A model generated the notes under the pieces. It was not told the origin of the DNA, searched no databases, and saw only the letters and a list, made by a program, of their open reading frames with translations. Below, piece by piece: positions 1 to 7,225 of a stretch of 64,000 nucleotides of DNA. The stretch spans positions 3,406,501 to 3,470,500 of the forward strand of contig NZ_CP152412.1 of NCBI RefSeq assembly GCF_038957035.1, written 5' to 3'. Each line of letters opens with the position of its first letter. Position 1 is the first letter of the stretch. Both the position numbers and the translations under genes were made by a program. The stretch is from Bradyrhizobium sp. B097. Lineage in GTDB: Bacteria > Pseudomonadota > Alphaproteobacteria > Rhizobiales > Xanthobacteraceae.

Positions 1-364
1 AACCCTGCGCCTCGGCGCGGGCGTGCCATTCCAGCACCGGCGAGGAGTGATCGTTCTCCAGCACGATGACGCGGGTGCCGCGCGGAACGGTCAGCGCCTT
101 CGCCACGGTCGCTATGCCGTAGCTGATCGCCGGGATCAGCGCGACGTCATCAGGATCGGCATTGATCAGGCGTGCCGCCGCGCTGCGGGCGCGCTCATGC
201 TGGCGGCCGGCGAAACCGGCGTCGATGGTCCAGGGCTGGCCCTTGCGTCCGACCGCGGCGCGGCCAGCGTCGAGCGTTTTCAGCGGCAGCGGGCTGTAGG
301 ACGCGGAGTTCAGGTAGCAGACCTCGCGTGGGATCTCGAACAGATGGCGCTGGGAGGGAAGCAT
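1..364 (-). CDS. Class V aminotransferase (isopenicillin-N epimerase-like), N-terminal part
   Basis: Translating the minus strand from the ATG at 364 gives 121 codons with no stop before the window edge. The protein opens MLPSQRHLFEIPREVCYLN and continues with an SYSPLP segment, an R-x-x-ARLINADPDDVALIP stretch and a TRVIVLENDHSSP segment. This is the usual N-terminus of PLP-dependent class V aminotransferases (CsdB or isopenicillin-N epimerase type), where the small-domain arm is followed by a helix and the first strand of the PLP domain. The catalytic lysine would lie beyond the window. The VOC gene upstream is on the same strand with a 55-base gap, so the two may be co-transcribed. The substrate cannot be told from this fragment. 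Confidence 0.75.
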   Translation of the reverse strand, partial: MLPSQRHLFEIPREVCYLNSASYSPLPLKTLDAGRAAVGRKGQPWTIDAGFAGRQHERARSAAARLINADPDDVALIPAISYGIATVAKALTVPRGTRVIVLENDHSSPVLEWHARAEAQG

Positions 365-419
365 GTCGTCTCGTGGCTGGGATTGCAGGTGATGTCGCGA
401 TGCGGACGAGCGCGCGCGC

Positions 420-1307
420 TCAACCGTCGTACTGGTCCGGCCCCATCGCCCATGGCGCCTGGTCGTAGCCGTTGGCGAAGGTGCGGTTGGTCTGCGCCGG
501 ATTGCGGTTGACCAGCGGCCGTAGATACATCGGATGGGTGGCGCTGCGAACCTCATGCTCGACGGTGAACAGATGCCGGCCGTTGGCGGGATCGACGATG
601 TCGCAGAAGCGGTACTGGTACTGATTGTCCTCGCGGGACACCAGGTTGCGCGCGCGCAGCCGCTTGTAGGGGCCGGAGAAGTCCGTGATGTAGATCTGGA
701 CGTGATGGCCGTCGAACTCGCCGTGCGCCTGGTCGGTCTCGCGGAATTGCAGATACTGGTCCTTGCCGACTTTTGCGCGCGCGACGACGGCATCGCCGTT
801 CACGACGCTGGCGGGGATGCCCATGATTTCGGGATAGAACCGGCTGATCGCCTCGGCGGTGCCGCGCGGCACCTCGAACTCGACATAGGGCATGCCGAGC
901 GCGATGCGCCCGAACCGCGCGGCGTCCGGTTCAAAGCAGCGCAGCCGGTTGCCCCAGGGGCAGGTAGCCTCGACGTGATCGTTGTGCTCGCGATAGCCGA
1001 ACGCGGTGCCCTCGAGCTTGGGCGCGACCGCAGCGAGCCGCTGGAGCAGGGCCTGCCGTCCGGCGATCACGATTCCCGTGTGGCCGCGCAACACCTGCGG
1101 CCGGCCGCTCGGCAGATGAAACTGGCTGCGGCCGGCATTGACCCACATGTTGCTGTCGGAGACCATCAGATAGGGATCGCGGGTCAGCCCGATGCCGGCG
1201 ACGTAGAACAGCGTGGCGAGGCGCTGGTCCGGCACCTGCACGTTGACGTGCTCGAGATGGATGGCGTTGCCGAGGTCTTCTGCGGCGCGGTCGAATGGCT
1301 GCTGCAC
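420..1307 (-). CDS. VOC (glyoxalase/dioxygenase superfamily) protein, two-domain
   Basis: This is a 295-residue soluble protein. Near the N-terminus it has IHLEHVNVQVPDQRLATLFY, the typical first strand and helix of a vicinal-oxygen-chelate domain. A second paired module follows (MPYVEFEVPRGTAEAISRFY) and then HHVQIYITDF. Two VOC modules in one chain fit ring-cleavage dioxygenases or glyoxalase-like enzymes. The histidines in HLEHV and HHVQIYI and a glutamate in FTVEHEV could be metal ligands. No pathway genes flank it apart from the aminotransferase that follows, so the substrate is unknown. The family call is good and the enzyme activity is open. Confidence 0.7.
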   Translation of the reverse strand: MQQPFDRAAEDLGNAIHLEHVNVQVPDQRLATLFYVAGIGLTRDPYLMVSDSNMWVNAGRSQFHLPSGRPQVLRGHTGIVIAGRQALLQRLAAVAPKLEGTAFGYREHNDHVEATCPWGNRLRCFEPDAARFGRIALGMPYVEFEVPRGTAEAISRFYPEIMGIPASVVNGDAVVARAKVGKDQYLQFRETDQAHGEFDGHHVQIYITDFSGPYKRLRARNLVSREDNQYQYRFCDIVDPANGRHLFTVEHEVRSATHPMYLRPLVNRNPAQTNRTFANGYDQAPWAMGPDQYDG

Positions 1308-1395
1308 GGCGCGGCTCCCTGGATGCGGTGCCGCGCATGATAGTGCAACGGCACGGCCGATCCAGCTGACGGGCCATGAATGTTTCGCGGGGCTG

Positions 1396-2148
1396 CTACC
1401 CCCCGTAACTCTGCACCAGGCTGCCGGCGACCAGCGCCCAGCCGTCGACCAGCACGAAGAAGATCAGCTTGAACGGCAGCGAGACCACCACTGGCGGCAG
1501 CATCATCATGCCCATCGACATCAAGACCGAGGCGACCACGAGGTCGATGATCAGGAACGGCAAGAACAAGAGGAAGCCGATCTCGAAAGCGCGCTTCAAC
1601 TCGGAAATCATGAAGGCCGGCACCAGGATGCGCAGCGACATCTCCTCCGGCGTCGCCGGCGGCGGCTCGCCGGAGAGGTCCATGAACAGCTTCAGATCCT
1701 TCTCGCGGACGTTCTTCTGCATGAAGCCGCGCAAGGGGACCGAAGCGCGCTGCAAGGCTTCCTCGACGCCGATCTGGTTGGCGACCAGCGGCTTGATGCC
1801 GTCGTCATAGGATTTCTGCAGCACCGGCCCCATCACGAAGGCGGTGAGGAACATCGCAAGCGCGATCATCACCGAGTTCGGCGGCGCGGTCGCGGTGCCG
1901 AGCGCGGTGCGCAGTAGCGACAGCACAACCACGATGCGCGTGAACGACGTCATCATGACCAGGATCGACGGCGCGATCGACAGCACCGTGAGCAGCGCGA
2001 TCAGCTGGATCGCGCGCTCGGTCACGCCGCCATTGCCGCCGCCGAGATTGATGCTGATATCCTGCGCCATCGCCGGATCGGCGAAGGATCCGGCGGCGAT
2101 CAGGACAGCGATGAAAAAAACTCTACGCGGGACCGCCCCGAACCTCAC
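1396..2148 (-). CDS. fliP: Flagellar type III export protein FliP
   Basis: This 250-residue protein forms, with FliQ and FliR, the export gate in the inner membrane at the flagellar base. It has a cleavable-looking signal (FFIAVLIAAG to PAMAQD), then the conserved LTVLSIAPSILVMMTSFTRI segment, LRILVPAFMISELKRAFEIG, and a C-terminal LVDGWALVAGSL. The start is GTG at 2148, whose first bases overlap the TGA stop of fliO (GTGA), which is translational coupling. A longer reading frame runs upstream through fliO, but it lacks fliP homology and is out of frame with fliO. The length is normal for FliP without a large periplasmic insert. Confidence 0.95.
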   Translation of the reverse strand: MRFGAVPRRVFFIAVLIAAGSFADPAMAQDISINLGGGNGGVTERAIQLIALLTVLSIAPSILVMMTSFTRIVVVLSLLRTALGTATAPPNSVMIALAMFLTAFVMGPVLQKSYDDGIKPLVANQIGVEEALQRASVPLRGFMQKNVREKDLKLFMDLSGEPPPATPEEMSLRILVPAFMISELKRAFEIGFLLFLPFLIIDLVVASVLMSMGMMMLPPVVVSLPFKLIFFVLVDGWALVAGSLVQSYGG

Positions 2149-3092
2149 GAAGGATTCTTCGGTCGGCCGAGCAGCGATGCCATCTCGTCCTCGAGATTCT
2201 CGAAGCCGCTCTTCTGTCCGCCGGCGGGTGGGGCAGGCGGCTCGCTGCGCGGCGCGCGAACCGGCGGCGCCTCGGGCGCAACCGGCGGCGCGACGGTCTC
2301 GCCGGCGCCGGTCGGGCGGCGCAGTGCCGCCTCGAGCCGCTGCGCCATCTCGGCCAGATTTGCATCGGCGTTCGATGCCGGCGGCACCGGCGGAGGCGCC
2401 TGGGTTGCGACCGGCGGCGGAGCAGGGGGAGGCGGTGGCGTGACGGCACGCTCGGGCGCCCGCGGCGGCGCCTTCGGCGGCTCGGCAGCGCGCGGCGGAC
2501 GCGGGATGACGGGTTCGGAGCGCGGCGGCAGGCGCGGCGGCATCGGATCGGGCCGCGGTTCGCTGCGCTCGGCCGCAAAGCCCGTCAGCGGATCGTTGCG
2601 ACGCTCGGCGATCGGCGGCGGAGGCCGGCGCAGCTCGTCGGCGAAGGAGGGCCGTGCCTGACGCGGCGGCAGCTCCGGCTCGGGAAGTTCGAAATTGTCT
2701 GAGCGGGCGGCTTCGCTCTCGTTCCAGGCGGCATCCGGAAGCGGCGCCACGCGCGGCGGCGCGGCATCGGCTGCGACCGCGGGGCGGGTCGACATCTGAT
2801 CGCGCCCCGGCATCGCGCGGACGATATTCGGCTCGACGACGATGTCGGTCGGGCCACCGATCATCAGCAGATGCTCGATGTTGTCGCGGCGGACCAGCAC
2901 CAGCCGGCGGCGGCCATCGACGGCAGCCGCGTCGATCACGGCCAATCGTGGCATCCGTCCGCGATTGGCGTTGGCCCCGAGCCGGTTTCCGGCGAAGCGG
3001 CGGACGAGCCATGCGGTGACGCCGATCAGCGCCAGCACGACAACGAATGCCAAGACGAATGTAATGACCTGCATATTGGAGTCCCCGGCCAT
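2145..3092 (-). CDS. fliO: Flagellar export accessory protein FliO with long proline-rich tail
   Basis: FliO assists assembly of the FliP pore. This 315-residue protein has one N-terminal membrane helix (about residues 8-29, VITFVLAFVVVLALIGVTAW) followed by the FliO core: RMPRLAVIDAAAVDGRRRLV, then RRDNIEHLLMIGGPTDIVVE. The core ends near residue 95. The remaining two thirds are rich in proline, arginine and alanine, low in complexity and probably cytosolic and disordered. The start at 3092 is preceded by AGGAAGG at good spacing. The stop overlaps the fliP start. The gene diverges from flgB across a 354-base region containing a CtrA box. Confidence 0.88.
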   Translation of the reverse strand: MAGDSNMQVITFVLAFVVVLALIGVTAWLVRRFAGNRLGANANRGRMPRLAVIDAAAVDGRRRLVLVRRDNIEHLLMIGGPTDIVVEPNIVRAMPGRDQMSTRPAVAADAAPPRVAPLPDAAWNESEAARSDNFELPEPELPPRQARPSFADELRRPPPPIAERRNDPLTGFAAERSEPRPDPMPPRLPPRSEPVIPRPPRAAEPPKAPPRAPERAVTPPPPPAPPPVATQAPPPVPPASNADANLAEMAQRLEAALRRPTGAGETVAPPVAPEAPPVRAPRSEPPAPPAGGQKSGFENLEDEMASLLGRPKNPS

Positions 3093-3446
3093 CGTGGCCT
3101 TCCTCAGCTTCCGCCATCAACGAGCGCGGATTGATAGGTGCGGTTTTGCGCAGCGAATCGCGCCCGAGATTCGCCTTATTTCTTAATTCCCAGCGGCTTG
3201 CAGCCGGCTGTTCTATTAATAAACCAAGAATCGCTTGTCCCAAAACGACTTCTCAGCGCCCCACGCTGTCTTGGTTTGTGCTGGTTAACGCAGCATTCGT
3301 GGCGAAAATGCGCTCGCCGGCCGCAGTTGCGGCGTTCTCCACGGCTCCGTCCGACATTTTAACCACCCGTTAACCATACACCGGGCAAATTCTGCCTACC
3401 TCGGAAGGCCCAAAGGGTCGTCCAAGAGGTTAACGGAGCCGCGGCG
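3093..3446. promoter_or_regulatory. Divergent flagellar promoter region between fliO and flgB
   Basis: These 354 bases separate the two divergent flagellar transcription units and contain no convincing gene. The region is AT-richer than the flanking coding DNA. It holds a full CtrA box at 3359-3373 and isolated TTAAC half sites near 3285 and 3430, the last just before the GGAG ribosome-binding site of flgB. No sigma-54 type element (TGGCAC-N5-TTGC) was recognised. Transcription of both arms is probably controlled from here. Confidence 0.7.
3359..3373. promoter_or_regulatory. CtrA binding site, full TTAA-N7-TTAA box
   Basis: The sequence reads TTAACCACCCGTTAA and continues CC, so both halves are TTAACC separated by five bases. 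This matches the CtrA consensus of Caulobacter and other alphaproteobacteria exactly. It lies 74 bases before the flgB start. CtrA activates early flagellar operons in Caulobacter, and cckA, which encodes the kinase feeding phosphate to CtrA, ends the same gene cluster. Confidence 0.85.
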
Positions 3447-3857
3447 ATGTCCATGAACGATCTGCCGATCCTGTCGGCGTTGCGCAGCAAGATGCAGTGG
3501 CACCAGGAACGCCAGCGGGTGCTCGCCGAGAACATTTCCAATTCCGACACGCCGAACTTCCGGCCGCGCGACCTGGTCGAGCCGAAGTTCGACCGTGCCG
3601 GCACCACGATCGGCGGCGGCATGGGGACGCTGCCGATGATGCAGACCAGCGCGACCCACATGGCGGCGTCCGGCGCGCCGGACACATTCGATAATGATCG
3701 CGGCAGGAGTGGGTTCCAGACCCGCCCGGCCGGCAACGCGGTCAATCTCGAGGAGCAGATGCTGAAAGTGTCCGCCAACCAGATGGACTTCGCGGCCGCC
3801 ACCTCGCTCTACAGCAAGAGCCTGCATCTGCTGAAAACCGCGATCGGCAAAGGCTAG
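3447..3857 (+). CDS. flgB: Flagellar basal-body rod protein FlgB
   Basis: This 136-residue protein is part of the proximal rod. It has the N-terminal rod/hook signature QRVLAENISNSDTPNFRPRD around residues 24-43 and a C-terminal helix NLEEQMLKVSANQMDFAAATSLY that polymerises with the other axial proteins. The ribosome-binding site GGAG lies eight bases before the ATG. It is the first gene of the flgB-flgC-fliE-fliQ-fliR-flhB run, downstream of the CtrA box. The TAG stop falls on the first base of a palindromic repeat. Confidence 0.95.
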   Translation: MSMNDLPILSALRSKMQWHQERQRVLAENISNSDTPNFRPRDLVEPKFDRAGTTIGGGMGTLPMMQTSATHMAASGAPDTFDNDRGRSGFQTRPAGNAVNLEEQMLKVSANQMDFAAATSLYSKSLHLLKTAIGKG

Positions 3858-3905
3858 AGCATGATCCGGAAAAGTGTGAAGCGGTTTTCCGAAATGATCA
3901 TGCTC
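3857..3905. repeat. Dispersed palindromic repeat, family A (copy 1)
   Basis: The 49-base imperfect palindrome has outer arms GAGCATGATC and GATCATGCTC and inner arms CCGGAAAAG and CGGTTTTCCG. A near-identical copy lies at 47691-47738 behind recA. The element begins at the last base of the flgB stop codon and separates flgB from flgC. It could form a stem-loop in the transcript and influence relative expression within the operon. Confidence 0.9.
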
Positions 3906-3941
3906 AAACCAGCTACCGCCTGACGGCGCAAGGAGGATCCC

Positions 3942-4367
3942 ATGGCAGATGGAACAAGCGATTTTGCCCGCTCGATGAGCATCGCGACCTCGGGCCTGCG
4001 CGCGCAGGCAGGGCGGATGCGGGTGATCTCGGAAAATATCGCTAACGCCGATTCGACGGCGCAGACCGCGGGCGGCGATCCCTACCGCCGTAAGGTGCCG
4101 ACCTTCTCCTCCGCGCTCGATCGTTCGCTCGACGCCCAGGTCGTGACGCTCGGCCGGATCCGCCCCGACCAGTCGTCATTCCGCATCAAGCAGGAGCCGG
4201 GCAATCCGGCGGCGGACGCCTCCGGCAACGTCAAATATCCGAACGTCAATCCGATGGTCGAGATGACCGACATGCGCGACGCCCAGCGCTCCTACGAGGC
4301 GAACCTCAACATCATCAGCGCGACGCGGCGGATGATCCAGCGCACGCTCGACATCCTCAAATCCTGA
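3942..4367 (+). CDS. flgC: Flagellar basal-body rod protein FlgC
   Basis: This is a 141-residue proximal rod protein. The N-terminal rod motif is MRVISENIANADSTAQTAGG (about residues 26-45), followed by DPYRRKVPTF, typical of FlgC. The C-terminal helix contains VNPMVEMTDMRDAQRSYEAN, the conserved axial-protein end. A strong AAGGAGGA ribosome-binding site precedes the ATG. It is flanked by flgB and fliE on the same strand. Confidence 0.95.
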   Translation: MADGTSDFARSMSIATSGLRAQAGRMRVISENIANADSTAQTAGGDPYRRKVPTFSSALDRSLDAQVVTLGRIRPDQSSFRIKQEPGNPAADASGNVKYPNVNPMVEMTDMRDAQRSYEANLNIISATRRMIQRTLDILKS

Positions 4368-4393
4368 CGCAACAAGAACAGGGAACGTAAATC

Positions 4394-4705
4394 ATGGCTA
4401 CACCGACAGTCGCCGCCAACGCCTACGCCAACCTCGCGAAACTGATGGAGCGCGGCGGTGTCGAGAAGGCCGGGCAGGCCGTCGCCGGCCCGTCCTTCAG
4501 CGCGTTGCTGAAGGACTCCGTCGGCAGCGTGCTGGAGGCGGGCAAGAAGTCCGACGCGCAGACCATGGCGATGGCCTCCGGCAAGGCCAATGTGATGGAT
4601 GTGGTGACCGCGGTCGCCGACACCGACGTTGCGGTGTCGACGCTGGTCTCGGTGCGCGACCGTGTGATCCAGGCCTATGAAGACATCATGAAGATGCCGA
4701 TTTAG
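4394..4705 (+). CDS. fliE: Flagellar hook-basal body protein FliE
   Basis: This 103-residue protein links the MS ring to the rod. It has the FliE-type central part FSALLKDSVGSVLEAGKKSD and the conserved C-terminus with VMDVVTAVADTDVAVSTLVS and a final helix VRDRVIQAYEDIMKMPI. The length is normal. It starts 26 bases behind flgC. A second palindromic repeat begins directly after its stop codon and separates it from fliQ. Confidence 0.94.
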   Translation: MATPTVAANAYANLAKLMERGGVEKAGQAVAGPSFSALLKDSVGSVLEAGKKSDAQTMAMASGKANVMDVVTAVADTDVAVSTLVSVRDRVIQAYEDIMKMPI

Positions 4706-4706
4706 C

Positions 4707-4825
4707 CGTCATTCCGGGATGGTCCGAAGGACCATGCCCGGAATCCATAACCACGATCGGGAGTATGGATTCTCAGATGTGCAATTGCACATCCTAGCTC
4801 TCGCTTCGCGAGCCCCGGAATGACG
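4707..4825. repeat. Dispersed palindromic repeat, family D (copy 1)
   Basis: This is an inverted-repeat element with terminal arms CGTCATTCCGGG and CCCCGGAATGACG and inner self-complementary segments (GGTCCGAAGGACC, TGTGCAATTGCACA). A second, shorter copy with the same ends lies at 13268-13357. It occupies nearly the whole fliE-fliQ gap inside the flagellar operon. Confidence 0.88.
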
Positions 4826-4854
4826 AAAACAAACAACTGAAGGCGAGAACAACA

Positions 4855-5118
4855 ATGACCGGCCCTGAAACTCTCGACGTGGCGCGCGATGCGATCTGGA
4901 CCATCGTGCTGGTGTCGTCGCCTTTGATGGTGGTCGGCCTCGTGGTCGGCGTCGTGGTGTCGCTGTTCCAGGCGCTGACCCAGATCCAGGAACAGACGCT
5001 GGTCTTCGTGCCGAAGATTCTCGCGATCTTCGTCACATTACTGCTGGCGCTGCCGTTCATGGCGGACGCGCTCTCCAGCCACATGATGCGGATTTCGTCG
5101 CGAATCATCGGCGGTTGA
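4855..5118 (+). CDS. fliQ: Flagellar type III export protein FliQ
   Basis: This 87-residue export-gate protein has two membrane helices (about residues 14-37 and 50-75). The family pattern is clear: LDVARDAIWTIVLVSSPLMV, then VSLFQALTQIQEQTLVFVPK. The FQALTQIQEQTL loop is the FliQ hallmark. Its neighbours fliR and, on the other strand, fliP complete the FliPQR gate. The repeat upstream leaves 29 bases for the ribosome-binding site (AAGGCGAG). Confidence 0.95.
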   Translation: MTGPETLDVARDAIWTIVLVSSPLMVVGLVVGVVVSLFQALTQIQEQTLVFVPKILAIFVTLLLALPFMADALSSHMMRISSRIIGG

Positions 5119-5136
5119 TGCACTAATGCCGCGGTC

Positions 5137-5907
5137 ATGCGCATCGATGTCTCCCTGCTTCCGGCGCTGGCCGCAATCTTCGTGCTGGTCTTCGCGCGCG
5201 TGGGCGCGATGGTGATGCTGCTGCCCGGCTTCGGCGAGAGCAACATCCCGGCACGGGTCAAGCTGTCGATCGCGCTGCTGCTGACGCTGATCATCCTTCC
5301 CCTGCATCGCAACGCCTATCATGTCGACCTGACGTCGATCTCCTCGCTCGGCGTCCTGATGGTGCATGAGCTGATCATCGGCATCGTGCTCGGCGCGACC
5401 GCGCGGGTAACGCTGTCGGCGCTCAACGTCGCGGGCTCCGTGATTGCGCAGCAGCTCGGGCTCGGCTTCGTCACTGCGGTCGACCCGACCCAGGGACAGC
5501 AGGGCCAGATCGTCGGCAACTTCCTCACCATCCTCGGCCTGACGCTGCTGTTCGCCACGGACAGCCACTATCTCGTCATCGCGGCGCTCAGCGAAAGCTA
5601 CCGCATCTTCTCGCCGGGCGAGATCATGCCGACCGGCGACGTCGCCGCGCTTGCGACCTCCGCGTTCTCCGCCGCCTTCAAGATCGGCCTGCAGCTGTCG
5701 GCGCCGTTCCTGGTGTTCGGCCTCGTCTTCAACATCGGGCTCGGCGTGCTGGCGCGGCTGATGCCGCAGATGCAGGTCTACTTCGTCGGCGTGCCGCTCG
5801 CGATCATGGTCGGCTTCCTGATCTTCGGCGTCGTGCTCGCGGCGATGATGAATACCTATTTCGACTACTTCAACGGCGTCATGCGCCAACTCGCTCCAAT
5901 GAATTGA
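5137..5907 (+). CDS. fliR: Flagellar type III export protein FliR
   Basis: This 256-residue polytopic protein is the third part of the FliPQR gate. Conserved segments include FARVGAMVMLLPGFGESNIP near residues 18-37, GLGFVTAVDPTQGQQGQIVG in the middle (FliR-type), and MPQMQVYFVGVPLAIMVGF towards the C-terminus. It follows fliQ by 18 bases, so the two are almost certainly co-translated. A composite palindromic repeat separates it from flhB. Confidence 0.95.
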   Translation: MRIDVSLLPALAAIFVLVFARVGAMVMLLPGFGESNIPARVKLSIALLLTLIILPLHRNAYHVDLTSISSLGVLMVHELIIGIVLGATARVTLSALNVAGSVIAQQLGLGFVTAVDPTQGQQGQIVGNFLTILGLTLLFATDSHYLVIAALSESYRIFSPGEIMPTGDVAALATSAFSAAFKIGLQLSAPFLVFGLVFNIGLGVLARLMPQMQVYFVGVPLAIMVGFLIFGVVLAAMMNTYFDYFNGVMRQLAPMN

Positions 5908-5913
5908 TGAGTT

Positions 5914-6010
5914 AGAGCGTTTTCGAGCGAAGTGGGAATCGGTTCGCGTGAAGAAAACGCGTCAAAAATAGGGGCCGCAGAACATGATGCGATCAAGTCG
6001 CATCATGTTC
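5914..6010. repeat. Composite palindromic repeat, family B (copy 1) plus hairpin
   Basis: The first part (5914-5969) runs from AGAGCGTTTTCGAGCGAAG to GAAGAAAACGCGTCAAAA and is shared almost base for base with 18781-18833 and 44711-44765. It is followed by an unrelated perfect hairpin at 5980-6010 with 13-base arms (GAACATGATGCGA and its complement) around TCAAG. Together they fill the fliR-flhB gap. The copy at 44711 is followed by a different second hairpin. Confidence 0.9.
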
Positions 6011-6022
6011 TAGGGAGAAGAG

Positions 6023-7096
6023 ATGGCCGACGATACCGAAGACAAAACAGAAGACCCTACGCAAAAACGTCTCGATGACGCTCTTGAGAAAGGCGACGTC
6101 GTCAAGAGCCAGGAGGTCAACACCTGGTTCATCATCGCCGGCGCCACGTTGGTGCTGTCGACCTTCTCGGGCTCGATCGGCGGCGGCATCTTGATGCCGC
6201 TGCGCAATCTGATCGCCAATTCATGGATGATCCGCACCGACGGTGCCGGCCTGCTGCAACTGACCCAGACGCTTGGTTACGCGGTGGTCGCCGCGATCGG
6301 CGTGCCGTTCCTGATGCTGGCGCTGGCCGCGATCGCGGGCAACATGATCCAGCATCAGCTGGTGTGGTCGGGCGAGCAGCTCAAGCCGAAATTCTCCAAG
6401 ATCTCGCCGGCGGCCGGCTTCAAGCGGCTGTTCGGCAAGCAGGCGGTGGCGAACTTCCTCAAAGGCCTGTTCAAGCTGATCGCGCTCGGCGTCGTGATGG
6501 TCATGGTGCTGTGGCCCGATCGGCTGCGGATGGAATCGTTCCTGCGGGTCGACCCGGCCGAGCTGCTGCCGGCCATCACCGGCATGACGGTGCACCTGCT
6601 GGCGGCGGTGGTCGCCCTCCTCGCCGTGGTTGCGATCGCCGACTACTTCTTCCAGTACCGGACCTGGTACGAGCGTCACAAGATGTCGCTGCAGGAGATG
6701 AAGGAGGAGTTCAAGCAGTCGGAAGGCGACCCGCACGTCAAGGGCAGGATCAAGCAGTTGCGGGTCCAGCGCGCCAAGAAGCGCATGATGGCCCAGGTTC
6801 CGAAGGCCTCGGTGATCATCACCAACCCGACCCACTATTCGGTGGCGCTGGCCTATGATCGCAGCATGTCGGCGCCGATCTGCGTCGCCAAGGGCGTCGA
6901 CAGCCTCGCCTTCAAGATCAGGGAGATCGCCAAGGAGCACGACATTCCGATCGTGGAGAACGTGCCGCTGGCCCGGGCGCTCTATGCGACCGTCGAAATC
7001 GACAAGGAAATCCCGGTCGAGCACTACCATGCGGTTGCCGAAATCATCGGCTACGTGATGCGGCTGAGGCGCGGCCTGTCCGGCCTGCGCCAGTAA
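6023..7096 (+). CDS. flhB: Flagellar export switch protein FlhB
   Basis: FlhB is the export-apparatus protein that changes substrate class by self-cleavage. The 357 residues start with the usual DDTEDKTEDPTQKRLDDA segment. Four membrane helices follow, then a charged linker (MSLQEMKEEFKQSEGDPHVK) and a cytoplasmic domain with the autocleavage motif N268-P269-T270-H271 in SVIITNPTHYSVALAYD. All parts look intact. The gene ends the export cluster and is followed after about 130 bases by cckA. Confidence 0.96.
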   Translation: MADDTEDKTEDPTQKRLDDALEKGDVVKSQEVNTWFIIAGATLVLSTFSGSIGGGILMPLRNLIANSWMIRTDGAGLLQLTQTLGYAVVAAIGVPFLMLALAAIAGNMIQHQLVWSGEQLKPKFSKISPAAGFKRLFGKQAVANFLKGLFKLIALGVVMVMVLWPDRLRMESFLRVDPAELLPAITGMTVHLLAAVVALLAVVAIADYFFQYRTWYERHKMSLQEMKEEFKQSEGDPHVKGRIKQLRVQRAKKRMMAQVPKASVIITNPTHYSVALAYDRSMSAPICVAKGVDSLAFKIREIAKEHDIPIVENVPLARALYATVEIDKEIPVEHYHAVAEIIGYVMRLRRGLSGLRQ

Positions 7097-7225
7097 GGGG
7101 CGGAAAACCGCTTGAAATGCGCGTAACTTGCGAAATTGCCGCCTGATGGACTTGCGTTTTCGGGTCCGATTCAGGCACTCAGGGGCGAGGTGGCCGGCCG
7201 GTCGCCTTCGTGATGCAGACGAGCC

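Noticed and set aside
2149..3243. In-frame upstream extension of fliP through the fliO gene
   Set aside because: FliP homology begins at the GTG at 2148, and the extension reads fliO DNA out of frame.
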